A stretch of 64,000 bases of DNA, taken from positions 124,001-188,000 of the forward strand of contig NZ_BMPI01000011.1 in NCBI RefSeq assembly GCF_014647515.1, written 5' to 3'. This document shows, piece by piece, positions 29,814-37,923 of the stretch. The notes beneath the pieces are model-generated. The model had not been told where the DNA came from. It saw only the letters and a list, made by a program, of their open reading frames with translations, and searched no databases. Position 1 is the first letter of the stretch; every line of letters starts with the position of its first letter. The stretch comes from Dactylosporangium sucinum (GTDB lineage Bacteria > Actinomycetota > Actinomycetes > Mycobacteriales > Micromonosporaceae). A program made the translations under genes and the position numbers.

Positions 29814-32063
29814 TCAGTCTGACCGAGCGGGGACCCGTTCGCCCACCCTGTCCCGTTCGAACCGCTCGGCGGGTACCGCCCTGCCCCACAGCCAGCCCTG
29901 GGCCAGCGGCACGCCGAGCGACACGAGCACGTCCCGCTGGGCCTCGGTCTCGACGCCCTCGGCGACGACCGACAGGTGCAGGGCGCTGCTCATCGCCACC
30001 ACCGCCCGGACGATCTCCTCGTCCTCGGCGCTCGCGCCCAGGCCGCTGACGAACGACCGGTCGATCTTGACCCCGGTGACCGGGTGGCGCCGCAGGTACC
30101 CGAGGGCCGAGAACCCCGTGCCGAAGTCGTCGACGGAGATCCGCACGCCGAGCGCGCGCAGGTCGACCAGCACCCGTTCGGCGAGGTCGCTGCCCTCGAT
30201 CATGACCGACTCGGTGATCTCCAGCACCAGGCTGGCCGGTGGTACCCCGGCCTGCCGCAGGGTGGCGGCGAGCCGCTCGGCGAACGCGGCGTCGCCGAGC
30301 TGCCGCGGCGACACGTTCACCGAGAGCCAGAAGTCCTCGTCCACGACCCCGCCGGCCCGCCAGCGGGCCAGCTGCCGCACCGACTCGCGCAGCACCCAGG
30401 CGCCCAGCGCGGAGATCAGGTTGGAGTCCTCGGCGACGGCGATGAACATGTTCGGGCCGAGCCAGCCGCGCACCGGGTGCTCCCAGCGGACCAGGGCCTC
30501 GGCGCCGGCCGGTCGGCCGCCGGGAAGCTCGACGATCGGCTGGTACGCGATGCTGAGCTGCTCCTGGGCGACCGCGGCGCGCAGCGCGACCTCGATCTCC
30601 AGGCGCTCGCGCACGGCGTCGCGCATGGACGCGTCGAAGACTGTCCAGCGGTTGCGGCCGGCCTCCTTCGCGCGGTACATCGCCGTGTCCGCGTCCCGCA
30701 TGAGGGACTCCGCCCGGTCCTGGTGGTCCGCCCGCACGATGCCCATCGAGGCGCCGACGACGACGTCGGCGGTGACGCCCTCGGCGGTGACGATGACCAG
30801 CGGCCGCTCGATGCACTCCATGATCCGGCGGGCGTCGGCCATCGCCTCCGGCTCGGTGCAGCGCTGCACGACCACGAACTCGTCCCCGCCGACCCGGGCG
30901 ACGGTGGCGGTCTGGGGCAGGGCGTGGCGCAGCCGCGCGCCGACGTCGACGATGAGGCGGTCGCCGGCGTGGTGGCCCCAGGAGTCGTTGACCAGCTTGA
31001 AGCCGTCGAGGTCGAGGTAGAACATCCAGACGTCGTGGTCGCCGGGCTCGGTCAGCAGCCGCTCGACCATGATGGCCAGCATCCGGCGGTTCGGCAGGCC
31101 GGTGAGCGGGTCGTGGGTGGCCTGGTGCTCGAAGCGCCGCTGCGCCGCCGCGTGCTGCTGCACCGCGTCGGAGGCCCGCACCAGCAGCAGCGCCACGATG
31201 GCCGCCCCGCCGGCCCCCAGGATCAGCCGGGACGCCCGCGACTCGTGCGCGAGCAGGACGGTGAGCAGGAACGGTACCGCCACCGCCGGGCCGATCACGA
31301 GCATGCGCCGCGCCGACCAGGCCTGGATCGGCAGCGGGGTGGCCTGGCTGAGCACCTTCGCCGTCGGGTGCAGCGCCGCCGCCCCGCCGAACGTGAACGC
31401 CAGCAGGAACGGCAGGTCCATCAGCGGCGTGCCGACCACGTCCCCGTGCCGGCCGATGATCGCGTACCCGACGTCGCCCACGAAGATCAGCGCCATCATC
31501 GCGCCGATGAGCAGGAACGCCGGCTGCCGGACCGCGGTCGTGAACGCCAGGTTCGCCACGAGCAGCACGGTGACGGTGTCCAGCAGCGGGTACAGCCCGG
31601 CGAGCACGGTGACGACGACCGGCCGGCCGGGGATCGCCAGGGCCGGCTGCACGAACAGCAGCAGCGAGGCGACGACGCTGCCGATGCACACGATGAGCCC
31701 GTCGAGCAGCGCGTGCCGGTCCATGCCCCAGCGGGTGAGGAACGCCAGGATCCCGGCGATCAGCCCGGCGAACCCGAGCACCGTGAACAGGTCGCCGAGC
31801 TGGGCCAGCGGCGGCGGCTGCCCGACGAGCACCCCGCGCACGATGATCCCGGTCAGGAAGCAGATCCCGGCCGCGGTGAGCAGCCGCCACGGCCGCCGCG
31901 GGTGGACGTTGTGCAGGCGCGGGCCGAACGCCCAGGCCGTGACGCAGGCGCCGCCGACCACGGCGAAGGCCAGGGCCGGCACCACGCCGAGCGCGTAGAG
32001 CACGGTCGAGCCGCCGCCCAGGGCCAGCTGGGCGATCCACAGCCGGTCGCGCCGCCACCTCAC
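29814..32063 (-). CDS. membrane-anchored diguanylate cyclase/phosphodiesterase (GGDEF-EAL)
   Basis: This 749-aa protein has an N-terminal membrane domain with about nine to ten helices (from LWIAQLALGGGSTVLYALG to LILGAGGAAIVALLLV), a GGDEF domain with HDPLTGLPNRR, LDLDGFKLVNDSWGHHAGD and active site RVGGDEFV, and an EAL domain with EALVRWEHP, LEITESVMI and DDFGTGFSALGYL. Both catalytic signatures are intact, so it may make and/or degrade c-di-GMP. Start choice is uncertain: GTG 32063 leaves room for the divergent tetR promoter; ATG 32135 would overlap the tetR start. It is upstream of the S9A gene. Confidence 0.9.
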   Translation of the reverse strand: MRWRRDRLWIAQLALGGGSTVLYALGVVPALAFAVVGGACVTAWAFGPRLHNVHPRRPWRLLTAAGICFLTGIIVRGVLVGQPPPLAQLGDLFTVLGFAGLIAGILAFLTRWGMDRHALLDGLIVCIGSVVASLLLFVQPALAIPGRPVVVTVLAGLYPLLDTVTVLLVANLAFTTAVRQPAFLLIGAMMALIFVGDVGYAIIGRHGDVVGTPLMDLPFLLAFTFGGAAALHPTAKVLSQATPLPIQAWSARRMLVIGPAVAVPFLLTVLLAHESRASRLILGAGGAAIVALLLVRASDAVQQHAAAQRRFEHQATHDPLTGLPNRRMLAIMVERLLTEPGDHDVWMFYLDLDGFKLVNDSWGHHAGDRLIVDVGARLRHALPQTATVARVGGDEFVVVQRCTEPEAMADARRIMECIERPLVIVTAEGVTADVVVGASMGIVRADHQDRAESLMRDADTAMYRAKEAGRNRWTVFDASMRDAVRERLEIEVALRAAVAQEQLSIAYQPIVELPGGRPAGAEALVRWEHPVRGWLGPNMFIAVAEDSNLISALGAWVLRESVRQLARWRAGGVVDEDFWLSVNVSPRQLGDAAFAERLAATLRQAGVPPASLVLEITESVMIEGSDLAERVLVDLRALGVRISVDDFGTGFSALGYLRRHPVTGVKIDRSFVSGLGASAEDEEIVRAVVAMSSALHLSVVAEGVETEAQRDVLVSLGVPLAQGWLWGRAVPAERFERDRVGERVPARSD

Positions 32064-32103
32064 CCCGGTTCGATCGGCGCCCGGCGTGTCAACCTGAACA
32101 TTT

Positions 32104-32136
32104 TGCGTGTCACGCAGTGTTTGTAGGCTGGACATC
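32104..32136 (+). promoter_or_regulatory. operator and leaderless promoter of the divergent tetR gene
   Basis: TGCGTG-T-CACGCA (32104-32116) is a perfect 13-bp palindrome. TAGGCT (32124-32129) is a -10 box placed 7 nt before ATG 32137, giving a leaderless transcript, and the palindrome covers the -35 zone. Binding by the TetR itself, and repression of both divergent genes, is inference. Confidence 0.5.
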
Positions 32137-32724
32137 ATGGGGCTCCGCGAGCGCAAGAAGCAGGCCACGCGCCAGGCCCTCGCGCTGACCGCCCTGCGCC
32201 TGGCCGTCGAGCGCGGCTACGACCGCGTGCTCGTCGAGGACATCGCGGCCGAGGTGGGCGTGTCGCCCCGCACCTTCAACAACTACTTCGGCGGCAAGGC
32301 CGAGGCGATCTGCGCCCTGGCCGTGCACCGCTCGGAGCGCATCGGCGACGCCCTGCGGGCCCGGCCGCCCGGCGAGCCGCTGTGGACCGCGCTGCGCGAG
32401 GCGGTGCTGAGCGAGCTCGGCTCCGGCGGCGTGCCGGCGGACGTGCCGGACCGGGTCTGGATCGCCGGGCTGCGGCTGGTGGTCACGACGCCGGCGATGC
32501 AGGGGGAGTACCTGCGCGCGCAGGCCGCCACCCAGGACGCCCTGGCGGCGGCGATCCGCGAGCGCCTCGGCGGCGCGCAGCCGGACGACCTGCTGCCCGA
32601 GGTCCTGGGCGGCGCGGTGGCGGCGGCCTGCGGGGTGGCGATGCGGCGCTGGCTGTGGTCCGACCCGCCGGCCGACCTGGGCGACCTGCTGCGCCGGGCG
32701 CTGTCGTTACTCGAGCGCGCGTAG
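32137..32724 (+). CDS. TetR family transcriptional regulator
   Basis: This 195-aa regulator has an N-terminal HTH (RKKQATRQALALTALRLAVERGYDRVLVEDIAAEVGVSPRTFNNYFGGKAEAI, 5-58) and an all-helical ligand domain with a C-terminal TetR_C-like segment. The HTH with 'TFNNYF' is typical of MftR/AcrR-type actinobacterial members. It is divergent from the GGDEF-EAL gene, whose promoter region holds a perfect palindrome, so that gene is a likely target. The 3' end overlaps the convergent reductase gene by 18 bp. ATG 32137 is selected over 32107 for its leaderless promoter fit. Confidence 0.9.
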   Translation: MGLRERKKQATRQALALTALRLAVERGYDRVLVEDIAAEVGVSPRTFNNYFGGKAEAICALAVHRSERIGDALRARPPGEPLWTALREAVLSELGSGGVPADVPDRVWIAGLRLVVTTPAMQGEYLRAQAATQDALAAAIRERLGGAQPDDLLPEVLGGAVAAACGVAMRRWLWSDPPADLGDLLRRALSLLERA

Positions 32725-34035
32725 CGCGTCCTCGATGCCGCGGTGGAACGTCGGGTAGGCGTAGATCATGCTGCGGAGCCGGTCCAGGGGGACCGCCGCG
32801 TGCACGGCCACGGCCAGGGCGGACAGGACCTCGCCGCCGACCGGCCCGGCCGACGTGGCGCCCACGAGCACGCCGCCGGCGGCGACGAGCTTGATGAAGC
32901 CCTCATTGCCGGCCTTGTGGATCCAGCCGCGGGCGGTCGACGGCACCTGCGTGATCCCGGTCCGCACGTCGAGCCGGCGCTCCCGGGCCTCGGCCTCGGT
33001 CAGGCCGACCGCGCCGATCTCCGGGTCGAGGAAGGTGACCCGCGGCGTGGCCCGGTAGTCGGCCGGCGGCCCGTCCTGGCCGAGGATGTCGCGGACGGCG
33101 ATCCCGGCCTGGTACATCGCCATGTGCGTGAACGCCCCGTGCCCCGTGACGTCGCCGACGGCCCACACCCCGTCGCCGGCCCGCATGCGCTCGTCGACGG
33201 TGATGAACCGCTGCCCGTCGAACCCGAGCCCCGTGAGCACGTTGGCCCTGCGCCCGGTGGCGACGAGGAGCCGCTCGGCGGTGACGCCGGGCCCGTGCAG
33301 CGTGAAACCCGTCCCGTCGTGGTCGACGCGGTCGACCTTCGCCCCGGTGTGGACGGTGACCCCGTCGCGTTCGAGGGCTTCCCGGGCGAGCTTCGACGAC
33401 TCGGGCTCCTCGACGGCGAGGAGGCGGTCGAGCGCCTCGACGACGGTGACGCGCACCCCGAACCGGGCGAACGCCTGCGCGAGCTCCAGCCCGATGGCAC
33501 CCCCGCCGAGCACGGCGAGCGACTCCGGCAGCGTCTCGGTGCGCAGCGCCTCGCGGTTGGTCCACAGTGGAGTACCGTCCAGGCCGTCGATCGGCGGGAT
33601 GGCCGGCTCGGTCCCGGTCCCGATGACGAGCGCCCGGCCGGCGGTGAACTCACGCCCGTCGACCGCGACCGTGCGCGGCCCGGTGACGGTGGCCCACCCG
33701 CGGACGAAGATCCCGCCCTTCCCGGTGAACCGCTCGACGGCGACCGTGTCATCCCAGTCGTCGGTGGCCTCGTCGCGGATCCGCTTGGCGACGGGCCCCC
33801 AGTCGGGCGTGCCGCTGCTGCTCCCGGCGAGCAGCGGAATCCGCCGCCCCTCGGTGAGCGCGTTCGCGGCCCGGATGATCATCTTGCTCGGCACGCAGCC
33901 GTAGTACGGACACTCGCCGCCGACGAGCCGCCCCTCGATCCCGACCACCCGCAGGCCCGCCTCGGCCAGCTTCCCGGCGACCTCCTCGCCGCCGACGCCG
34001 AGCCCGACGACCACGACATCCACCTGCTCCGCCAT
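32707..34035 (-). CDS. FAD/NAD(P)-dependent disulfide reductase family (dihydrolipoamide dehydrogenase-like)
   Basis: This 442-aa flavoprotein has the FAD motif VDVVVVGLGVGGEEVAGKLAEAG, the redox-active disulfide in GGECPYYGCVPSK, an NAD(P) Rossmann motif LAVLGGGAIGLELAQAF and the second FAD motif VWAVGDVTGHGAFTHMAMYQ. The C-terminal interface reads YAYPTFHRGIEDALRAL; the usual His-x4-Glu catalytic pair (HAHPTLSE in lipoamide dehydrogenases) is replaced, so activity on lipoamide is doubtful. Likely an NAD(P)H:quinone or other oxidoreductase. MAEQVDV at 34035 is the preferred start. It is convergent with tetR and 144 bp divergent from ribA. Confidence 0.88.
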   Translation of the reverse strand: MAEQVDVVVVGLGVGGEEVAGKLAEAGLRVVGIEGRLVGGECPYYGCVPSKMIIRAANALTEGRRIPLLAGSSSGTPDWGPVAKRIRDEATDDWDDTVAVERFTGKGGIFVRGWATVTGPRTVAVDGREFTAGRALVIGTGTEPAIPPIDGLDGTPLWTNREALRTETLPESLAVLGGGAIGLELAQAFARFGVRVTVVEALDRLLAVEEPESSKLAREALERDGVTVHTGAKVDRVDHDGTGFTLHGPGVTAERLLVATGRRANVLTGLGFDGQRFITVDERMRAGDGVWAVGDVTGHGAFTHMAMYQAGIAVRDILGQDGPPADYRATPRVTFLDPEIGAVGLTEAEARERRLDVRTGITQVPSTARGWIHKAGNEGFIKLVAAGGVLVGATSAGPVGGEVLSALAVAVHAAVPLDRLRSMIYAYPTFHRGIEDALRALE

Positions 34036-34116
34036 GCGTCTCACCCTAGTCGTCGAGGGTGCCGCCGGCCGTTCGTTGCGCCGGGCCCCGTGTGAGTCAG
34101 GTCATGCGGCGGTTTG

Positions 34117-34128
34117 TTGAAGTTTCAA
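34117..34128. promoter_or_regulatory. TTGAA-N2-TTCAA dyad upstream of ribA-marR
   Basis: A 12-bp dyad (TTGAAGTTTCAA) sits 52 bp before the ribA start, in an AT-richer patch. MarR-family regulators bind such short dyads; the marR gene is the second gene of this unit. Function inferred. Confidence 0.35.
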
Positions 34129-34179
34129 GATCCGCGCGCGATGCTGGTCCGTGAAACTGCAACAACTGGGGGGCGGGTC

Positions 34180-34800
34180 ATGGCCGAGGTTCGGACGCGG
34201 GTCAGCGTGCCGGTGCGGTTCGCGGACGGGTACTCGGCGACCGCCGAGGTGTTCACCTTCACCGGGCTCGCCGACGGCAAGGAGCACCTCGCGCTCGGGC
34301 TCGGGGACTGGCGGGCCGCGGCGGCTGAGGGCAGGGCGCTCGTCCGGCCGCACAGCGAGTGCCTGACCGGCGACGTCTTCGGCAGCGAGCGGTGCGACTG
34401 CGGGCCGCAGCTGCGGGAGGCCGTGGAGCGGATCGCCACCGCGGGCGGGCTGCTGCTGTACCTGCGCCAGGAGGGGCGCGGCATCGGGCTCTACGCGAAG
34501 CTCGACGCCTACGCGCTGCAGGACGCCGGGCTCGACACGTACGAGGCCAACGTCGCCCTCGGCCGGGGTGAGGACGAGCGCGACTACACCGCCGCCGCGC
34601 AGATGCTCGAGGCGCTCGGCGTCGACCGGATCCGGCTGCTGAGCAACAACCCCGACAAGGCGCTGCAGCTCGACGCGCTCGGCATCGGCATCGTGGAGCA
34701 GGTGGCGACGGGCGTGCACCTGTCGCGGGCGAACGTGCGGTACCTCACCTCGAAGCGCGACCGCACCCGGCACACCCTCGAACTCCCGCTCGCAGGCTGA
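34180..34800 (+). CDS. ribA: GTP cyclohydrolase II
   Basis: This 206-aa enzyme opens the GTP imidazole ring in the first step of riboflavin synthesis. It has the Zn ligands CLTGDVFGSERCDCG, the catalytic stretch LLLYLRQEGRGIGLYAKLDAYALQD, LSNNPDKALQLDALGI and the C-terminal NVRYLTSKRDRTRH. It is a stand-alone RibA without the DHBP-synthase domain of the usual actinobacterial RibBA, and no other rib genes are near, so it may serve a paralogous or specialised flavin/pyrrolopterin route. ATG 34180 has a G-rich stretch upstream (GGGGGGCGGG). marR follows after 10 nt. Confidence 0.92.
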   Translation: MAEVRTRVSVPVRFADGYSATAEVFTFTGLADGKEHLALGLGDWRAAAAEGRALVRPHSECLTGDVFGSERCDCGPQLREAVERIATAGGLLLYLRQEGRGIGLYAKLDAYALQDAGLDTYEANVALGRGEDERDYTAAAQMLEALGVDRIRLLSNNPDKALQLDALGIGIVEQVATGVHLSRANVRYLTSKRDRTRHTLELPLAG

Positions 34801-34810
34801 TGATGGTCCC

Positions 34811-35269
34811 GTGACGGACGAACCGCGCTGGCTCAGCGGCCCCGAGCTGCGCACCTGGCTGAACCTCACCCAGGTGCTCATCCAGCTGCCGGCCGCCCTC
34901 GACCGGCAGCTGCGCGACGACACGGGCATCCCGCACGCGTACTACCAGATCCTGGCCATGCTCAGCGACAGCCCCGGCCGGTCGATGCGGATGACCGACC
35001 TGGCCCGGGTCGTGGGCACCACGACGAGCCGCCTGTCCCACGCCGTGGCCAGCCTGGAGCAGCGCGGGTGGGTGCGCCGCAGCGCCTGCGTCACCGACCG
35101 CCGCGGCCAGGTCGCCGAGCTGACGGGCGAGGGCATGACGGCGCTGGAGGCGGCCGCCCCGGGCCACGTGGCCGAGGTGCGCCGCCTGGTCTTCGACCAC
35201 CTCACGCAGGACGACGTCGACCGCCTCCGCGAGATCACCGCCAAGCTGCTGCCCGCCCTCGGCGAGTGA
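34811..35269 (+). CDS. MarR family transcriptional regulator
   Basis: This 152-aa regulator has a winged HTH of MarR type: HAYYQILAMLSDSPGRSMRMTDLARVVGTTTSRLSHAVASLEQRGWVRRSACVTDRRGQVAELTGEGM (48-115), with helices LRTWLNLTQVLIQLPAALDRQL before and VDRLREITAKLLPALG after for dimerisation. It follows ribA by 10 nt and is probably co-transcribed. GTG start 34811. It may control the unit through the dyad at 34117-34128 (inference). Confidence 0.9.
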   Translation: MTDEPRWLSGPELRTWLNLTQVLIQLPAALDRQLRDDTGIPHAYYQILAMLSDSPGRSMRMTDLARVVGTTTSRLSHAVASLEQRGWVRRSACVTDRRGQVAELTGEGMTALEAAAPGHVAEVRRLVFDHLTQDDVDRLREITAKLLPALGE

Positions 35270-35401
35270 GCCGCCGCCGCGCTCCCCGCCGTGGCCGGCA
35301 ACGCCGAAGCTCCGCTCCCGGCGACACATCCCTTCGCCCGGCAACCGGCAACCCGGCCGACGTTCCTGGCTGACGCCCGGACGTAAGCCGCCGCAGCGGC
35401 T

Positions 35402-35457
35402 CATGATCGAAGGAGACTTCTGGCTGTCATGGCGACCAGAAGTCGCCATCGATCATG
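35402..35457. repeat. nested inverted repeat
   Basis: Outer arms CATGATCGA (35402-35410) and TCGATCATG (35449-35457) are perfect. Inside are two mutually exclusive stems: CTTCTGG/CCAGAAG (35417-35423 / 35436-35442) and ATGGCGA/TCGCCAT (35429-35435 / 35443-35449). It lies in the gene-free stretch 35270-35735 and resembles an intergenic REP-like palindrome. Confidence 0.65.
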
Positions 35458-35577
35458 GGCAAGGCCCCCAGTCGTTGCCCAGAACAACCGCAACCCCCAG
35501 GGGTCGGGCAGTCGGAAGTATCCCGGCGAGACCGGGCGGGATGCGGCCGGGCGGGTCGACGAGCCGGCTCAACGCTT

Positions 35578-35639
35578 AGATGCTGGTCGATACACCCTCA
35601 AGTTGATCTCGAAAAGCGATGGTGGATCGACCAACATCT
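35578..35639. repeat. 19-bp inverted repeat with 24-nt centre
   Basis: Arms 35578-35596 and 35621-35639 (AGATGCTGGTCGATACACC against GGTGGATCGACCAACATCT) match at 17 of 19 positions. The centre is A/T-richer than its surroundings. No ORF fits. The remainder of 35270-35735 holds nothing else I can support. Confidence 0.65.
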
Positions 35640-35735
35640 CTGGGGGAGCGCGACGAAGCTAGCGCAGCACCCGCCGCCACCGACCGAACAGCCGGGCGGG
35701 GCCGGGCGGGGCCGAGTGGGCCGGCCGAGACCGCG

Positions 35736-36674
35736 CTAACCGAGGTCGTGGAGGCGGTCGCCGAGGTCGGTGCGGCGGTACAGCAGGCGGCGGCCCGACC
35801 GGGCGGCCACGACCAGGCCGGCGTCGCGCAGCGCGGTCAGGTGGTGGGACGCCGTGGCCGGGGCCAGGCTCAGGGCCGCCGCCACGTCGCCCGTGCTCGA
35901 CGGGGCGGCCAGCAGCGACAGCACCGCCGCCCGCGTCGCGCCCAGCACGGCGGCCAGCGCCGCCGGGGGCGGGAACGGGGCGGCCCACAGCGCGCCGTAG
36001 GCCGCCGGCGGATACCACAGCGCCCGGCCCGCGCCGGACTCCATGACCCACGCGTGCGGGCCGGCGAAGCCCGACGGGAGCAGCGCCAGGGCGTGCCCGT
36101 CGAGGGACCACGGCGGGTGGTCGCCGTCCTTGAGATAGTCGAGGCGCAGCGCGTCGGGGTCCCACCGCAGGCGCGGGTGGAGGCCGTCGAGCAGTGACCG
36201 CGGGCCGTGCGCGGCCGTCAGCTGCGCCCGCGCGGCGATCTCCGCCTCCGCGGCCGACCGCAGCCGGGGCCAGACCGGGGCGACCGCGATCCGATGGTAC
36301 CGCTCGATCTCCCGGACCAGCGAGTCGAGCACGCCGGCCGGGTCCGCCGACGGTACGCCCGCCGCCGCGAGCTCGGCCTCCACGCGGGCGAGCGGCGTCG
36401 CCGCGATCCGGCGGAGCTCCTCGGACAGCCGGGGGCGCGGCGCCGACGGCACCGGCGTCAGGAAGTCGGGCACCACACCGGTCGGCGGGTCCAGGACCGC
36501 CCAGAAGGTGCCGAGCCCGGCCCGCGCCACGTCGGCGGCCACGCGTTCGCGCCACGCGGCGAACGGCCACGCCGTGCCCCGCAGCCCGAACGTGCTCGTC
36601 ACCACCTCCGCCATCGGGGAGTGCGCGAACCGCACGCCGAGCAGGTCGGCGGCGGTGAGTTCGAGCCGTTTCAC
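35736..36674 (-). CDS. ArsR/DUF5937-type winged-helix regulator
   Basis: This 312-aa protein has an N-terminal domain of the DUF5937 type (LTAADLLGVRFAHSPMAEVVTSTFGLR...WPRLRSAAEAEIAAR, ~5-180) and a C-terminal ArsR-like HTH (ATRAAVLSLLAAPSSTGDVAAALSLAPATASHHLTALRDAGLVVAARSGRRLLYRRTDLGDRL, ~240-308). It has no metal-binding Cys cluster. The GTG at 36674 is chosen because the conserved domain starts there; the upstream frame is the repeat array. It is divergent from the aldo/keto reductase gene, with six dyad units between them that are candidate binding sites. Confidence 0.88.
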   Translation of the reverse strand: MKRLELTAADLLGVRFAHSPMAEVVTSTFGLRGTAWPFAAWRERVAADVARAGLGTFWAVLDPPTGVVPDFLTPVPSAPRPRLSEELRRIAATPLARVEAELAAAGVPSADPAGVLDSLVREIERYHRIAVAPVWPRLRSAAEAEIAARAQLTAAHGPRSLLDGLHPRLRWDPDALRLDYLKDGDHPPWSLDGHALALLPSGFAGPHAWVMESGAGRALWYPPAAYGALWAAPFPPPAALAAVLGATRAAVLSLLAAPSSTGDVAAALSLAPATASHHLTALRDAGLVVAARSGRRLLYRRTDLGDRLHDLG

Positions 36675-36708
36675 GGATCCATTCTCGCCGGTCCCGGCGG
36701 GCGGCTCG

Positions 36709-36866
36709 CGCTCGAGCAGCGTCGAACGGCGGTGAGCCGTTCGAGCAGCGTGGAACGGCGGTGAGCCGTTCGAGCAGCGTGGAACGGTGAGCCGTTCGAG
36801 CAGCGTGGAACGGCGAGCCGTTCGAGCAGCGTGGAACGGCGAGCCGTTCGAGCAGCGTCGAACGGT
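36709..36866. repeat. array of six dyad units between divergent regulator and reductase genes
   Basis: A ~26-bp unit GAGCCGTTCGAGCAGCGTGG + AACGG(C/T) recurs six times, units starting near 36709 (5' end degenerate), 36734, 36763, 36789, 36815 and 36841. The first full unit has a 3-bp insertion (29-bp period), the last four are strictly 26 bp. Each unit has the dyad CGTTC...GAACG. The array lies directly between the ArsR-like gene and the aldo/keto reductase start at 36904. Confidence 0.85.
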
Positions 36867-36903
36867 TCGCCGCCGTCCGCGGACCGCGCCTACGGTCCGG
36901 CGC

Positions 36904-37884
36904 ATGGAGTACACCACCCTCGGCCGCACCGGGCTGGCCGTGAGCCGCCTCTGCCTCGGCACGATGAACTTCGGCTGGCAGCTCGGCGAGGCCGACAGCC
37001 ACGCCGTCCTCGACCGCGCCCTCGACGAGGGGATCAACTTCGTCGACACCGCCGACATGTACGGCGCCCGCGACTACGAGGGCACCAGCGAGCAGTACAT
37101 CGGCAGCTGGTTCGCCCGCACGGGCCGCCGCGACGAGGTCGTCCTGGCAACCAAGGTCTACCAGCCCATGAGCGACCGGCCGACGGACCGCGGCCTCTCC
37201 GCGCGCCACATCGTCATGGCGTGCGAGGCCTCGCTGCGCCGGCTGCGCACCGACCGGATCGACCTCTACCAGATGCACCACGTCGACCGCAGCACGCCCT
37301 GGGAGGAGATCTGGCAGGCGTTCGACGTCCTGGTGCAGCAGGGCAAGGTGGTGTACTGCGGAAGCTCCAACTTCGCGGGATGGCACCTGGCGGCGGCGCA
37401 GGCCGCGGCCGACCGCCGGGGCCGCCTGGGCCTCGTGTCGGAGCAGCTGAAGTACAGCCTCCTCACCCGCCACGTCGAGCTCGAGGTCGTCCCGGCGGCG
37501 ATCGAGCTCGGCATCGGCCTGCTGCCCTGGTCCCCGCTCGCCCAGGGCCTGCTCTCCGGCGCCCTGCGCAAGGAGCGCGAGGCCGCACCGGGCCGCACCA
37601 CGACCCACGCCGCGCCCCGCGTGCAGGAGCACCGCGCGGTCCTGGAGCGCTACGAGCGGCTCTGCGCCGGCCTGGGCCTGGAGCCGACCACGGTGGCCCT
37701 GGCCTGGCTGCTGTCCCGCCCCGGCGTGACCGCCCCGATCATCGGCCCGCGCACCCCGGACCAGCTCGACCTGGCGCTGCGGGCCCTCGGCACCGGGCTG
37801 GACGACGAGACCCTGACCCGCCTGGACGAGCTGTTCCCGCCGATCGGCAAGGGCGGCCCGGGCCCCGAGGCCTGGGCCTGGTGA
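36904..37884 (+). CDS. aldo/keto reductase
   Basis: This 326-aa NADPH-dependent oxidoreductase has the (beta/alpha)8 AKR pattern: TLGRTGLAVSRLCLGTMNFGW, catalytic Asp/Tyr in FVDTADMYGARDYEG, Lys in VLATKVYQPM, His in YQMHHVDRSTPWEE, and the cofactor-binding end LSRPGVTAPIIGPRTPDQLDLALRAL. It is nearest to YajO/YakC-type AKRs; substrate unknown. ATG 36904 begins the conserved region; upstream in-frame sequence is the repeat array. The operator-like array suggests control by the divergent ArsR-like regulator. Confidence 0.92.
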   Translation: MEYTTLGRTGLAVSRLCLGTMNFGWQLGEADSHAVLDRALDEGINFVDTADMYGARDYEGTSEQYIGSWFARTGRRDEVVLATKVYQPMSDRPTDRGLSARHIVMACEASLRRLRTDRIDLYQMHHVDRSTPWEEIWQAFDVLVQQGKVVYCGSSNFAGWHLAAAQAAADRRGRLGLVSEQLKYSLLTRHVELEVVPAAIELGIGLLPWSPLAQGLLSGALRKEREAAPGRTTTHAAPRVQEHRAVLERYERLCAGLGLEPTTVALAWLLSRPGVTAPIIGPRTPDQLDLALRALGTGLDDETLTRLDELFPPIGKGGPGPEAWAW

Positions 37885-37923
37885 CGACGGCGGGGCGCCC
37901 CGGGCGCCCCGCCGCAACCACGG

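Noticed and set aside
36709..36866. Possible CRISPR array
   Set aside because: Units follow one another without unique spacers and no cas gene is near; a dyad array fits better.
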